Of a stretch of DNA of 64,000 bases, positions 38,157-47,150 are shown piece by piece (positions within the stretch are counted from its first letter, which is position 1; the number at the start of each line of letters is the position of its first letter). The DNA comes from Sphingomonas_Q fennica_A. Lineage in GTDB: Bacteria > Pseudomonadota > Alphaproteobacteria > Sphingomonadales > Sphingomonadaceae. The notes beneath the pieces were generated by a model that did not search any database, was not told the DNA's origin, and worked only from the letters and a program-made list of their open reading frames with translations. The stretch spans positions 120,545-184,544 of the forward strand of contig JAQIJD010000006.1 in the NCBI GenBank assembly GCA_036946415.1, written 5' to 3'. The translations under genes and the position numbers were made by a program.

Positions 38157-39806
38157 TTAGCTGAAGTCGAATGTCACACGCTGCTGGTCCCACCCGAGCG
38201 GGATGCGGTTCGTCGTCATAAGCTGCTTCCGGGTCAGAGCTGATGGCTGCGCCCCGTTCAAAATTGCCTCGACAATCGACGGCGCCAGATAGCTGGTGCG
38301 GACGAGATCGGCTGCATATTCGCGTCCCACCGCCATCTCGCTCGCGACGGCATCGAGGCTGTCGCTGCGGTCCATGATGCCCCGAGCGGTGAAGGCCTGG
38401 GCGATCAGCTTGACCAGCGAGGGGTTCGGCATGGCCGCACCCGCATCTTGCCTCGGTGGCACAATGATGCTGACCTTCGAGCCCCGCCGAACGGACTCGA
38501 TGGCAGCGGTTAGATCCGCGCCATCCTGCAACGTCATGGTGAGCGCCGCTTCGCCAACTTCGATGTGTTGGACGTGCTGCAGGAGCGCCGCGCGCTTACG
38601 GGATGGGGCATCAGCGCGGAGCTCCGCCAACGTACGATCGTGCGCATCCTGCGCTTGCCCGATCTCGTCGCTGCTGAGTGTCTTGCCGGCGATGTCGGTT
38701 GCTTGGCGGGCGGTCAGCGTCTGCTCCAGCCGTGCCAGTACCAGCTGCTCGACATCCCCCGCGCTGATCCGCCACGGCGGGGTGGCGGTGGCCGCATCGC
38801 CGTCGGTCTGAGAGACATAATAGCGATAGCGCCGCCCCGTTTTGCAGGCATGGGACGGCGACATCCGCCGGCCGAGCCCATCCCACATCAGCCCGGCGAG
38901 CAAACTGGGCTCGGTAGCGTTCTGGCCGTGACGGCGGTCGACGGCAGCCGTCGCAAGCGCCGCCTGCACGGCGTCGAATTGCTCCCGCTCGATAATGGCT
39001 TCGTGCTGGCCGACGAAGATCTGCCCCTTATGGGCAACATCGCCGACGTAGAGCGGATTCTTCAGCATCGCATACAATGCGCCGCGGCTGATGACGGTGT
39101 TGCCGTACGCCAGGCCATGCCGGTTGGACCGCGGCTTGCTGCGGATGCCGATCCGATCGAGCTCGGCAACCAGCAACCGTCCTGATTTGAGCTCCAGGAA
39201 ACGGCGATAGATGAAGCGGATGGTCTCGGCTTCGGCCGGCTCGATGACGAGCTTTCGGTCGTCCAGCCGATAGCCGAGCGGGATGGGTCCACCCATCCAC
39301 ATGCCCTTGGCCTTGGACGCCGCGATCTTGTCGCGGATGCGCTCGCCCGTCACCTCACGCTCGAACTGGGCGAAGGAGAGCAGCACGTTCAGCGTCAGCC
39401 GTCCCATGCTGCTGGTGGTGTTGAACGACTGGGTCACCGAGACAAAGCTCGCCTCGGCTTTGTCCAGCACCTCAACGATCTTTGCGAAGTCGGCCAAGCT
39501 CCGGGTGAGCCGGTCGACCTTGTAGACGACAATGACGTCGACGCGGTCGGCGGCCACCTCGGCGAGCAGTGCCTTGAGGGCAGGTCGCTCCATCGTCCCG
39601 CCCGAATAGCCGCCGTCGTCATAGATTCCAGGCAGGGCGACCCAGCCCTCATGCCGTTGGCTGAGGATGTAGGCAGCACAGGCCTCGCGTTGGGCATCGA
39701 GGCTATTGAAGTCCTGCTCCAGCCCTTCCTCGGTCGACTTACGCGTATAGATCGCGCAGCGGATCGGGCCGCCGGCCACGGTATTGATGCCCTTCCGGCT
39801 ACGCAT
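38157..39806 (-). CDS. Large serine recombinase (site-specific integrase)
   Basis: 549 aa. The N-terminal resolvase domain has RCAIYTRKSTEEGLEQDFNS, where the Ser of YTRKST is the expected nucleophile, and the Arg-rich VVYKVDRLTRSLADFAK and FNTTSSMGRLTLNVLLSFAQ. A recombinase domain follows (PIPLGYRLDDRKL, LKNPLYVGDVAHKGQ), then a divergent zinc-ribbon-like region and a C-terminal DNA-binding tail. It overlaps the DUF2924 gene by eight bases and forms the well-known DUF3489-DUF2924-recombinase cassette. Its 3' end faces the tRNA-Thr gene 240 bp away, so it probably inserted or mobilises the adjacent region. Confidence 0.92.
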   Translation of the reverse strand: MRSRKGINTVAGGPIRCAIYTRKSTEEGLEQDFNSLDAQREACAAYILSQRHEGWVALPGIYDDGGYSGGTMERPALKALLAEVAADRVDVIVVYKVDRLTRSLADFAKIVEVLDKAEASFVSVTQSFNTTSSMGRLTLNVLLSFAQFEREVTGERIRDKIAASKAKGMWMGGPIPLGYRLDDRKLVIEPAEAETIRFIYRRFLELKSGRLLVAELDRIGIRSKPRSNRHGLAYGNTVISRGALYAMLKNPLYVGDVAHKGQIFVGQHEAIIEREQFDAVQAALATAAVDRRHGQNATEPSLLAGLMWDGLGRRMSPSHACKTGRRYRYYVSQTDGDAATATPPWRISAGDVEQLVLARLEQTLTARQATDIAGKTLSSDEIGQAQDAHDRTLAELRADAPSRKRAALLQHVQHIEVGEAALTMTLQDGADLTAAIESVRRGSKVSIIVPPRQDAGAAMPNPSLVKLIAQAFTARGIMDRSDSLDAVASEMAVGREYAADLVRTSYLAPSIVEAILNGAQPSALTRKQLMTTNRIPLGWDQQRVTFDFS

Positions 39807-40236
39807 TGGCGGCGCCCTTCAGAAGGCCGAAGAAGCGCGGCCCCGACCAGCGCGTGCCGGTGATCTTGGTGGCGATAGTGCTCAGCGAGCGATAGCGCTG
39901 CTCACGATAGAGGAAGCCGCCATCGACCACGAGCACATGATGACTGCGCCCGCCCCAGTCTCGCACCAGCCAGGTGCCCAGCTTGATCTTGCGACGGGGT
40001 GGGGCAACCTCGCCCTTCTCTGCATAGACGCGGCATAGCCGCTCGATCTCCTTCTTTGCCCAGGGCGACAAACCACTCATCGCCTTCTCCTGAAGCCGAT
40101 AGGCGATGCCCCGCCGCAGAAGATCAGCGGTGATGTCGGGGGCGGGATGCTTCAGCACCCGCAGCCATTCGCCCCGCAGCGCGGTCGCCGACATCGTCGG
40201 CAACCGTTCCAGCTGCATCGCCAGGGCCGGCGTCAC
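39799..40236 (-). CDS. DUF2924 domain protein of the recombinase cassette
   Basis: 145 aa from a GTG that overlaps the DUF3489 stop by four bases. The protein is basic with RRGIAYRLQEKAMSGLSP, then RLCRVYAEKG, KLGTWLVRDWGGRSHHVLVVDGGF and YRSLSTIATKITGTRWSGPRFFGL, the hallmark of DUF2924. The last segment resembles short DNA-binding modules in which a helix carries IATKITGT-W-GP. These proteins always travel with this serine recombinase and may act as a recombination directionality or DNA-binding partner; that role is inferred. Confidence 0.88.
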   Translation of the reverse strand: MTPALAMQLERLPTMSATALRGEWLRVLKHPAPDITADLLRRGIAYRLQEKAMSGLSPWAKKEIERLCRVYAEKGEVAPPRRKIKLGTWLVRDWGGRSHHVLVVDGGFLYREQRYRSLSTIATKITGTRWSGPRFFGLLKGAANA

Positions 40237-40751
40237 GCGGCCGTCCGTACATGATAGGCGGTGCTGCCGGCTCGGTCGGTCTTGGTGATGGTATGACCTT
40301 TCTTGCGCAGCCCTGTCAGTGCGGCGCGCGTAGTGTGCGGCAGCCAGCCGGTCAGCGTGACCATCTCGGTCAGCGTGGCACCATCGTCACGGCGCATCAT
40401 ATCAAGCACCTGACCGATCTTGCTGACGGCGGCGGGGGCAGGGGTGAGCTGCGGCTCGATAACTACCGCCGTCTCCGCTGCCGGGGGCGCCGACACCTCG
40501 ACGGCGATGGCGGCACGACCAGCATCGTTGATGGCGACGCCGTAAAGAACGTCATCAGCAAACCGCCACGAGCGCGCCTCATCGGTGACGGCGATCTCCC
40601 CTGCGAGGCCCTTCTTGATGAGCGCTTCGACCGCGCGGCGGATTCGGTCAGCCCGCGCCCCGAGGCTTTCGGCGGGCGGCAGCAGGCTGCCGTCGGGACG
40701 GGCGGCAGCGGTCGAGAGCAGCACGAGCTGCATGTCGGTCAGTTTGGTCAT
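40233..40751 (-). CDS. DUF3489 domain protein of the recombinase cassette
   Basis: 172 aa. N-terminal half: LTDMQLVLLSTAAARPDGSLLP, a winged-helix-like segment. C-terminal half: DMMRRDDGATLTEMVTLTGWLPHTTRAALTGLRKKGH followed by a short strand, the DUF3489 winged-helix DNA-binding domain. A Pro/Ala-rich linker joins them. First gene of the three-gene cassette and translationally coupled to DUF2924. It may regulate the recombinase or bind its att site; this is inference from constant co-occurrence. Confidence 0.85.
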   Translation of the reverse strand: MTKLTDMQLVLLSTAAARPDGSLLPPAESLGARADRIRRAVEALIKKGLAGEIAVTDEARSWRFADDVLYGVAINDAGRAAIAVEVSAPPAAETAVVIEPQLTPAPAAVSKIGQVLDMMRRDDGATLTEMVTLTGWLPHTTRAALTGLRKKGHTITKTDRAGSTAYHVRTAA

Positions 40752-40972
40752 GGCGTGGCTCCTCAGAACAGCGGCATCGTGCCGCCCCACCAGCCACAGC
40801 CCGGGCGGGCGCCATGTCCCGGCCGGGCAGGTGCGAGGCATCTCCCGCCCCGACTCACCGGCAACAGCAATGCTCGGGTGGGGCACGAAGTCGACTGGAA
40901 TGTCGCGATCCCGAAAAGCTGGGCGTCGACTTCGGTGCCGTCGCGTCGCTGTGTGCCACCCAAGGTGGACAT

Positions 40973-41170
40973 ATGACCGACGATGAAGAACGCAGCGAGC
41001 TGATCCGCCACCTGTTCGCGGTGGTGACGGGGCTGCTTGAGAACGCAGCGGCCATGACGGCAATCGCTCAGGAACGGCATGACCGTGCAGCGCAGCTCGC
41101 GCGGGCAACGATGATCGAAGCGATCACGACTGAGGCTTTGGCGATCCTCTCCGCCATCCGCGCGATTTAG
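40973..41170 (+). CDS. Small helical hypothetical protein
   Basis: 65 aa, MTDDEERSELIRHLFAVVTG onward, ending EALAILSAIRAI. It reads as two amphipathic helices with a sensible composition, unlike the Pro/Arg-rich noise around it, and is divergent from the recombinase cassette with a 220-bp shared upstream region. No clear Shine-Dalgarno is visible (GGTGG about eight bases ahead of the ATG is the nearest). No family recognised. Confidence 0.5.
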   Translation: MTDDEERSELIRHLFAVVTGLLENAAAMTAIAQERHDRAAQLARATMIEAITTEALAILSAIRAI

Positions 41171-41575
41171 GTCGTGAGCGAGCACCCCACCCGTTGAGTG
41201 CGGACCGTCTGCGTTTCGGAAAAAACTGGTGGAAACCGGAACGGCCGCTTTCCGAAGGCTGATTGCAGCAGGCGGCCATTCGTTCAGGTAGCAATCACGA
41301 GGGTGTGAGCGCCCATGAATGGTGGGCTCCCGCTCCTTCACTTCCGAGCGATGGTCACAAGCTGTCGCTCGTTTTTATGGCTGGGCATGACTCGACTGCC
41401 AACCCAAGCGTTGTATCTAAACCGGAACATAATCCACTTTCAGCAGAAGGATGCGTTCTGATGCTCAGCTCGGTCAAATCCGGCGTTCGGTCGCCGAGTT
41501 TTGAATACCGCGACTCTCCCGCTTGATCCTTGCTGATGCCAGTTGCAATTAGCGCGCGCAACACGCCGCTGATGG
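41171..41575. other. Gene-poor stretch between the recombinase cassette and the dGTPase-like gene
   Basis: About 400 bp with lower GC than its surroundings. A short open frame (41263-41526) lacks a ribosome site and shows no recognisable features. No terminator with a clear T-tract, tRNA or repeat could be identified. Confidence 0.4.
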
Positions 41576-42937
41576 CTAGATCCTATCGAACACGGATCCC
41601 ATGCGTGGGCTGAATAGGCGCTCGTAGGTCTTTAATAGGAACATGTCGGTCATCCCAGCGACGTGGTCGCAGATGACCCGAATGTCCTTCCCGGCCGCTT
41701 CGTATTGCCGGAAGGTATTCTTCGGCAGGAATGCAACCGGTTCTGACGCTAGCGCCTCGAAGACGGCGACCACCATGCGCTGCCCCTTGAATTCCAAATG
41801 CTGGACCTCGGCGCTGCGGATGACGACTTCATAAACGAGCGTCTTCAACGCATCCAAGAACACGCGGGCCTTCGACTCCATCGTTACGCGGAAACGCAGC
41901 AGGGGTTTAGCGAACTCCTTGAGTTCAACGATCTCGCAGCGATGGATGAAGTAGCCGACCAGCAGGCTCACGGCGTGCTTCCGGCTGGAAGCATCCCCAA
42001 ACAGCTTGCGCATGAGCGTGGCATAGGCATCGTTACCGAAGCGGCTTCGCCCGCGTTCGCTCATCCAGACGAAGAAGCCTTCGCATATGGCCGGCGCGAC
42101 ATGGACCTCCCAGTCTTCGGCTGTCACGAGGCCGAGCGCAGCCGAGTCCTCGAGATCATGCACGCCGAACGCTATGTCGTCGGCGACGTCCATGATGCTG
42201 CAGTCGAGCGACTTGTGCAGCGTCCTGAGATGCTTTGCCTTTGCTTCGCTCCGTGCCTCAGCCATCGTGCGATCGGTCGCGGTGAAAAGGCGTCTGTCCG
42301 TTTCCGACAGGACTTCAAGTATCCAATCGACCTCCGAACACTCGCTGTCCATGTGGCACTTCGGCGGTTTGGACGCGTCGCGGTCCACCAAGGCGATGCT
42401 GACGGGGCCTGCTTGCAGCCGTGGGATCCGTTCCGGATGACAGGTGGTGGAGTAGCAGACGGGGTATTTCAGCGTGCCGAGCAAGGTCCGGCGGGTGAGG
42501 TCGGCGCCATGCCTATCGGAGAACTTCTCGAGCTTCGTGAGGATGCGCAGCGTCTGACCGTTTCCCTCGAATCCGCCATGTCCAGCCATGCAAAAGTTGA
42601 GAGCGACCTCGCCGCCGTGGCCGAAGGGCGGATGACCGAGATCATGTGTGGATCCGATGGCTTGGATCATGGCGAGATCGGGGAGGTGGGCAACCCCCGC
42701 GTGATCGTCGTCTTGCCGGAGTTGCCGGACGATCCCGCCGGCGATCTGCGCGACCTCCAGAGAATGGGTGAGCCGCGTCCGATAAAAGTCGCTGTCGCCG
42801 AGGTTCAGGATCTGGGTCTTGCCCTGTAGTCGACGGAACGATGCCGAATGGATGATGCGGCCGTAGTCGATGTCCGAATTCGAACGTGCGTCCTCGGCGC
42901 TCTTTATTTAGCCGCTCGGTCGTGCTTCCCAATGCAT
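41576..42937 (-). pseudogene. dGTPase-family HD phosphohydrolase with disrupted 5' end
   Basis: The body is a deoxynucleoside triphosphate triphosphohydrolase: YGRIIHSASFRRLQGKTQIL, DFYRTRLTHSLEVAQIAGGI with the first metal-binding His, and GSTHDLGHPPFGHGGE with the HD pair, followed by SIMDVADDIAFGVHDLED. These enzymes hydrolyse dNTPs and some protect against phage. The expected start ATG at 42937 (MHWEARPSG) meets a TAA at 42908-42910 after nine codons. The segment ERLNKE, typical for the family, is in another frame between them, so two small compensating indels are the simplest reading. No ATG, GTG or TTG exists between that stop and 42670, which is already inside the HD region. Either a sequencing error or a true null. 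Confidence 0.75.
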
Positions 42938-43051
42938 CTTCGCTGCGTACAGGCGTTCGCGTGATACTTCCAGACGGGCCTTTTTTTGGACGGCGGGGGC
43001 GGCAGGTGATCCATCTCATGCATGCGGTGGAGCCGAACCGTCAGCCTGAAA

Positions 43052-43636
43052 TCATGCGCAGTTAAGCAGCTGCGCCGATAGCGTTCTCAGCCGCGTCTCG
43101 ATCACGCCTAGCTCCTTCTGGTCTGAGAGTGTGAACAGCGCCAATCTGTTTCCGCCTGCCCGGTAGGTGCCGTGGATTTGATTCCTTCGGTTTCCCAATG
43201 CGACGAATTCGATGGCCGCGGGATCGTCACTGGCCGCGACCAGCACGTTGTCCCTATGCCTCAACGGATCATAAACGGCCTCGGGGTCGGGCAGGAACAG
43301 GATGCGCTTGGGCAGATTGGGTTGGGGTGAGACGTCGACGAGTTCCCCCGTCCGACGATGCCAGACGCCGTGATGCTCCGCCTCGAAGTAGACGCCGGGC
43401 GTCGTCCAGATCGCCCACCCGCTGACGACCGATCCACCGGCACGGGCGACCTTCCTCGCCACGTTGTCGAAGCATTCCGAAGGGACGGCGTCGCGGTCGG
43501 GACGACAGCGGACCCAGATCGGATCGTATGCGGAGATGGTGCGGCAGAACGACCGCATTTCCGCGCTCACCGACTTCGGTAGCGTGTCCGGCATCGTCGT
43601 GGTCGTTGCATGCCTCGTCGTTCGATCATGCCGCAT
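43052..43636 (-). CDS. Conserved protein of unknown function downstream of the nuclease-helicase
   Basis: 194 aa from ATG 43636, which overlaps the helicase stop by 11 bases; a later ATG (MPDTLPKS, 14 codons on) is possible. The core reads ECFDNVARKVARAGGSVVSG, WAIWTTPGVYFEAEHHGVWH, TGELVDVSPQP and KRILFLPDPEAVYD. This pattern, with conserved Glu-His and Asp residues, recurs in bacterial proteins of unknown function, some with SEC-C zinc motifs; none is present here. The buried acidic/His residues suggest an enzyme, but no reaction can be named. Cotranscription with the helicase suggests a shared role. Confidence 0.65.
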   Translation of the reverse strand: MRHDRTTRHATTTTMPDTLPKSVSAEMRSFCRTISAYDPIWVRCRPDRDAVPSECFDNVARKVARAGGSVVSGWAIWTTPGVYFEAEHHGVWHRRTGELVDVSPQPNLPKRILFLPDPEAVYDPLRHRDNVLVAASDDPAAIEFVALGNRRNQIHGTYRAGGNRLALFTLSDQKELGVIETRLRTLSAQLLNCA

Positions 43637-46600
43637 GGATTGACGCCTCGATTTCGTTGTCGACATCCGTCGCCCGATTCCGCGACGCCTGATCGATCGC
43701 GAACTCCCGAGCCCAGCAGAGCCCGTCCACCAGTTCCATCTGCGCGATGGTTCGGCACGGTATCTCGAGCAGTCGCGGGTTGGCGTAGACGACGGCGAGG
43801 CAGCGCGCTCGGCTGATCGCCACGTTCATCCTGTTGCGACTGTAGAGGAATTCGATGTTGCGTGGGAGGTCATCGCCGGAGGACGTCGCCATCGAGACGA
43901 GCACGACCGGCGCCTCCTGGCCCTGAAACTTGTCCACCGTTCCGACGCGTGCGCCTTCCGGAAGCGTGCGCTTCAGCAGTTCGACCTGCATGTTGTACGG
44001 TGACACGACCAGGATGTCGTCCGTGCCTATGCGGTGCCGGACGCCGTGGCGATCGGTCCAGTGCGACCCCAGCAGCGCGCGATAGGTCGTCGCCAGCCTC
44101 GCCGCCTCTTCGGGCGCGCGCTGCGTTCGTCCGGCATGGTGCACGTCGACGAAGCGGAGGCCGTGCGGGGCGAGAGCCTCGGGATCGAGGGCTTCGTCGA
44201 CCTCGATCCGCTGGACGGCCGTGGTCGCTTCGGCCTCCAGCCGTCCTTCGTACACGGCGTCCGAGATGAAGCGGCAGAGGTCGGGATGCATGCGACGGGT
44301 GATCGGCAGGAAGACGCCCTGGTCGGCGGGGACGGTGGCATGCCCTTCGAGAAGGTGCTCCAGCGCCGACCGTCCGCTGCCGCCGGGGTGCGTGCCCTTG
44401 ATGGGCTGCGACAGCTGCATCTGGTCGCCGACGAGGACCACGTTCTTCGCCGACGTTCCCATGGCCAGCACGTTGGCGAGACTGACCTGCCCGGCCTCAT
44501 CGACGAAGAGGTGGTCGAACGCCTGGTCGAGCTCCTCGCGGGCGAACAGCCACGCTGTCCCGGCGACGAGCCGGTGGTGCGGCTGCACGCCGCTGCCGTT
44601 GCCGCCCACGACGTCCTCGATCCAGCCGCCGCCGTCCAGCTTCTGGTCCTCCCGGCTCGACTTTTTCATGCCACGGAGGTTCAGGCCCTGCGCCGTGGCC
44701 ATCGCCTGGACCTCCTTCAGCAGATTGTTGATTGCCTTGTGCGAGTTCGATGCGACGCCGATGCGTTTGCCGGCGGCAAGTAGCGCGACGATCGCCTGTG
44801 ACGAGGTGTAGGTCTTGCCCGCGCCCGGCGGTCCCTGGACCAGCAGATAGCTGTGGTCGAGGATGCGGAGGGCTTCGATGCTCCCGGCCGTCGCGTGGGC
44901 CTTCATGGGGACGATCGCCTGGCCGGGTTCCCGGCCCGACAGCTTCGGTCGGTCGCGACGCAGGATCGAGGTGAGGGCCGGATACCGGGATCCGCCCGCC
45001 GCCACGTCGGTCGCGTACCGATGGACCGCGTCGCGCAGGGCCTTGTCGCCCACGGGACCCTCAGGGATCAGCGCGCATCCGGGTTCGATGGCCGATCGCT
45101 TCGGGCCGAGCTTCAGTGCCACGACCCGTTTGTCCTCGTCGAGCGACACGATCTCTCCCGCCGGCTCCAGCGTGCCGGAGCGCAGGGGCTTGTCACCTAC
45201 CTTCATCTTGAAGTCCTGCGGCGGGAAGACGAACGGGTGCACGACCGACTTCTTTTCGCTCCACGGCCGCAGGGTCGGATGCGGCTGGAGGTCGGCGATG
45301 CATTCCGCATCGTCCAGCAGTTCCTCGGCGTCCATGTCTTGCCGCGCGAACATGGCCCACCATGTCGGCTTGGCCTCGCGTCGGTGGAATTCGAGCAGGT
45401 CGACCAGCAGCCATCGCCAGGGTTGGTCGTCGCCGGCGAGAAGACTCTCCGTCAGCGCCTGCGTGCGTTCATCGGCTTCCTCACGCGCCGCGACCTTGAC
45501 CGGGTCCGGCGGCGCGACCTGCCGACCGGTGAACCACTCCGTCCCAGCCGGGCGGAGGGAGAGCAGCCAGTCGCGGCACATCCGCGTCGATCGGCAGTCG
45601 ATCTCGTTGTAGGCGGATATCTCCTGCAGCATCGCGTCGTCGCCCAGCTGCCGCCAGCGTTCGTAGATGACGATGCTGTCGCCCGCGGTCTTCACCTCGC
45701 CCTGCCGCCCGCCGGGAAGATAGAACGCCTCCATGTTCTTGATCGAGTAGCGGGGCTCGGATGTTCGGATCGCCTCGGCTACGACTTTGTAGAGATCGAC
45801 GAGACGATCGCCGCGGAGCAGATCGTCCACCTCCTTCTCGCGGGTGCCGTGGTACATCGCGAGACGCTTCAGCGCCGTCTCTTCGTACGAGGCGTAGTGG
45901 TAGACGTGCGCCTGCGGATGGCGGGCGATGCGCTCGGTCACAAAGTCCATGAACGCCTCGAACGCCCGCTTCTCCGCTTCACGGTCGTGCGCCCAGAATG
46001 CGTGGAAGCGGTCGTCGCCAGTGTCGTCCAACGCCACGACGCCGAACAGGTACTCCAGCCCGCCTTCGAACATGGGATCCCCCTCCATGTCGAAGAACAT
46101 GTCGCCTGCGTCGGGAAGGGGCATCCGACCGAACCCGCGGCCTTCGACAGGCGGTAGGATCTCAATGCGGCGTTCGCCGGTCGTTCGATGGTGATGCTGG
46201 AGGGCGGCCTGACCGGAGAGCTTCGCGACGGTCGCGGGCTGCATGCCGGGAACCCTACCGCCGAGCGGGATGGTCGCCAGGGCGCCGATGTCATCGACGC
46301 CGAAGGACCGGAGGGTGGCGATCTGGCTGCGGGCCATTCCCGCCACGATCGACAGGTGGTCGGCGGCCTCCCATTCGGCGTCGCATCTGTCGATCCAGCG
46401 GCAGAAGGTGCAGTGGCCGCAGGGATCGGTCGACGATGCGATCGGCGAGGCGTCGAGGAACGCCTCGAAGCGTTCCCGCGCGCGACGGAAGTAGTGGAGG
46501 ACGGAGGCGGTCTGCAGCGACGCGACCTCCCCGGTGCCAAGGACGACGTGCATCTCAGCCGGGACGACGCCCTGCTCGGCGGCCAGCATGTCAGCGTAGA

Positions 46601-47048
46601 CGCAGAGCTGGAGGACGTGCTTCGCCTTCGCTGACCGGGCGAGCTTGGTGTCGGCGACATCATATGCATACGGACCGAACGACGAGACCATGTCGTCGCG
46701 CTTGAGCAGGAAGTCGGAATAGCCGTGCCATCGTCCGACGAGGAACGCGCCCTGATAGATGACGTCGGGACCTTCGCGCATCGCCCGCCGGGTCGCTTCG
46801 ACGCGCTCCTCCAGCGTTCCCTTCGCCGCGATCTCCACGACGCTGCGGCCTTCGCTACGCAGCCGGGCGAGATAGGCCAGCTCGTGCTCGATGCCCTTCT
46901 CCTGAAGCAGGACGGCGCTGTCGTCGTCGGGTGGGAAGACGGTCGGCGCGGTTAGATTGACCATATCGAACGTCGTCGCATGGACGCAGCCCATGAAGTT
47001 CACGAGATCGCTCGCAGAGTAAATCGTCCGGCCCTGATGTTGAAGCAT
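43626..47048 (-). CDS. TM0106-family RecB-like nuclease fused to SF1 DNA/RNA helicase
   Basis: 1140 aa in three parts. (1) N-terminal RecB-like PD-(D/E)XK nuclease: GYSDFLL, YDVADTKLA and the Cys cluster CGHCTFCRWIDRC, which may hold an Fe-S cluster. (2) An RNase H-like DEDD region: DMFFDMEGDP, VYHYASYEETAL and AYNEIDCRSTRM. (3) A C-terminal superfamily-1 (Dna2/Upf1-like) helicase: Walker A VQGPPGAGKTYTSS, Walker B VDEAGQVSLANVL, GDQMQLSQPI and VDKFQGQEAPVVLVSMATS. All catalytic motifs look intact. A GTG at 47060 is an alternative start. It is divergent from a WYL regulator 100 bp away and overlaps the next gene, a typical defence-gene layout. Confidence 0.88.
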   Translation of the reverse strand: MLQHQGRTIYSASDLVNFMGCVHATTFDMVNLTAPTVFPPDDDSAVLLQEKGIEHELAYLARLRSEGRSVVEIAAKGTLEERVEATRRAMREGPDVIYQGAFLVGRWHGYSDFLLKRDDMVSSFGPYAYDVADTKLARSAKAKHVLQLCVYADMLAAEQGVVPAEMHVVLGTGEVASLQTASVLHYFRRARERFEAFLDASPIASSTDPCGHCTFCRWIDRCDAEWEAADHLSIVAGMARSQIATLRSFGVDDIGALATIPLGGRVPGMQPATVAKLSGQAALQHHHRTTGERRIEILPPVEGRGFGRMPLPDAGDMFFDMEGDPMFEGGLEYLFGVVALDDTGDDRFHAFWAHDREAEKRAFEAFMDFVTERIARHPQAHVYHYASYEETALKRLAMYHGTREKEVDDLLRGDRLVDLYKVVAEAIRTSEPRYSIKNMEAFYLPGGRQGEVKTAGDSIVIYERWRQLGDDAMLQEISAYNEIDCRSTRMCRDWLLSLRPAGTEWFTGRQVAPPDPVKVAAREEADERTQALTESLLAGDDQPWRWLLVDLLEFHRREAKPTWWAMFARQDMDAEELLDDAECIADLQPHPTLRPWSEKKSVVHPFVFPPQDFKMKVGDKPLRSGTLEPAGEIVSLDEDKRVVALKLGPKRSAIEPGCALIPEGPVGDKALRDAVHRYATDVAAGGSRYPALTSILRRDRPKLSGREPGQAIVPMKAHATAGSIEALRILDHSYLLVQGPPGAGKTYTSSQAIVALLAAGKRIGVASNSHKAINNLLKEVQAMATAQGLNLRGMKKSSREDQKLDGGGWIEDVVGGNGSGVQPHHRLVAGTAWLFAREELDQAFDHLFVDEAGQVSLANVLAMGTSAKNVVLVGDQMQLSQPIKGTHPGGSGRSALEHLLEGHATVPADQGVFLPITRRMHPDLCRFISDAVYEGRLEAEATTAVQRIEVDEALDPEALAPHGLRFVDVHHAGRTQRAPEEAARLATTYRALLGSHWTDRHGVRHRIGTDDILVVSPYNMQVELLKRTLPEGARVGTVDKFQGQEAPVVLVSMATSSGDDLPRNIEFLYSRNRMNVAISRARCLAVVYANPRLLEIPCRTIAQMELVDGLCWAREFAIDQASRNRATDVDNEIEASIHAA

Positions 47049-47118
47049 ATGTGATCTCACCGTTTTGGATTTTTCGTCCGCTGGACTCGATAATGCACGA
47101 AGGCCATATCGATGCCAG

Positions 47119-47134
47119 ACGACAGATCCTGTCG
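47119..47134. promoter_or_regulatory. Palindromic operator candidate, copy 1 (WYL/helicase divergent region)
   Basis: ACGACAGATCCTGTCG: CGACAG and CTGTCG arms separated by ATC. It lies between the divergent helicase and WYL genes if the WYL protein starts at 47151. The same 16 bases recur at 48731-48746. A WYL or HTH protein binding site is the natural inference. Confidence 0.6.
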
Positions 47135-47150
47135 CATGGGAGATGGGAGG

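Noticed and set aside
41263..41526. 87-codon plus-strand frame in the gap before the dGTPase-like gene
   Set aside because: No ribosome site, no recognisable features, low-information composition.
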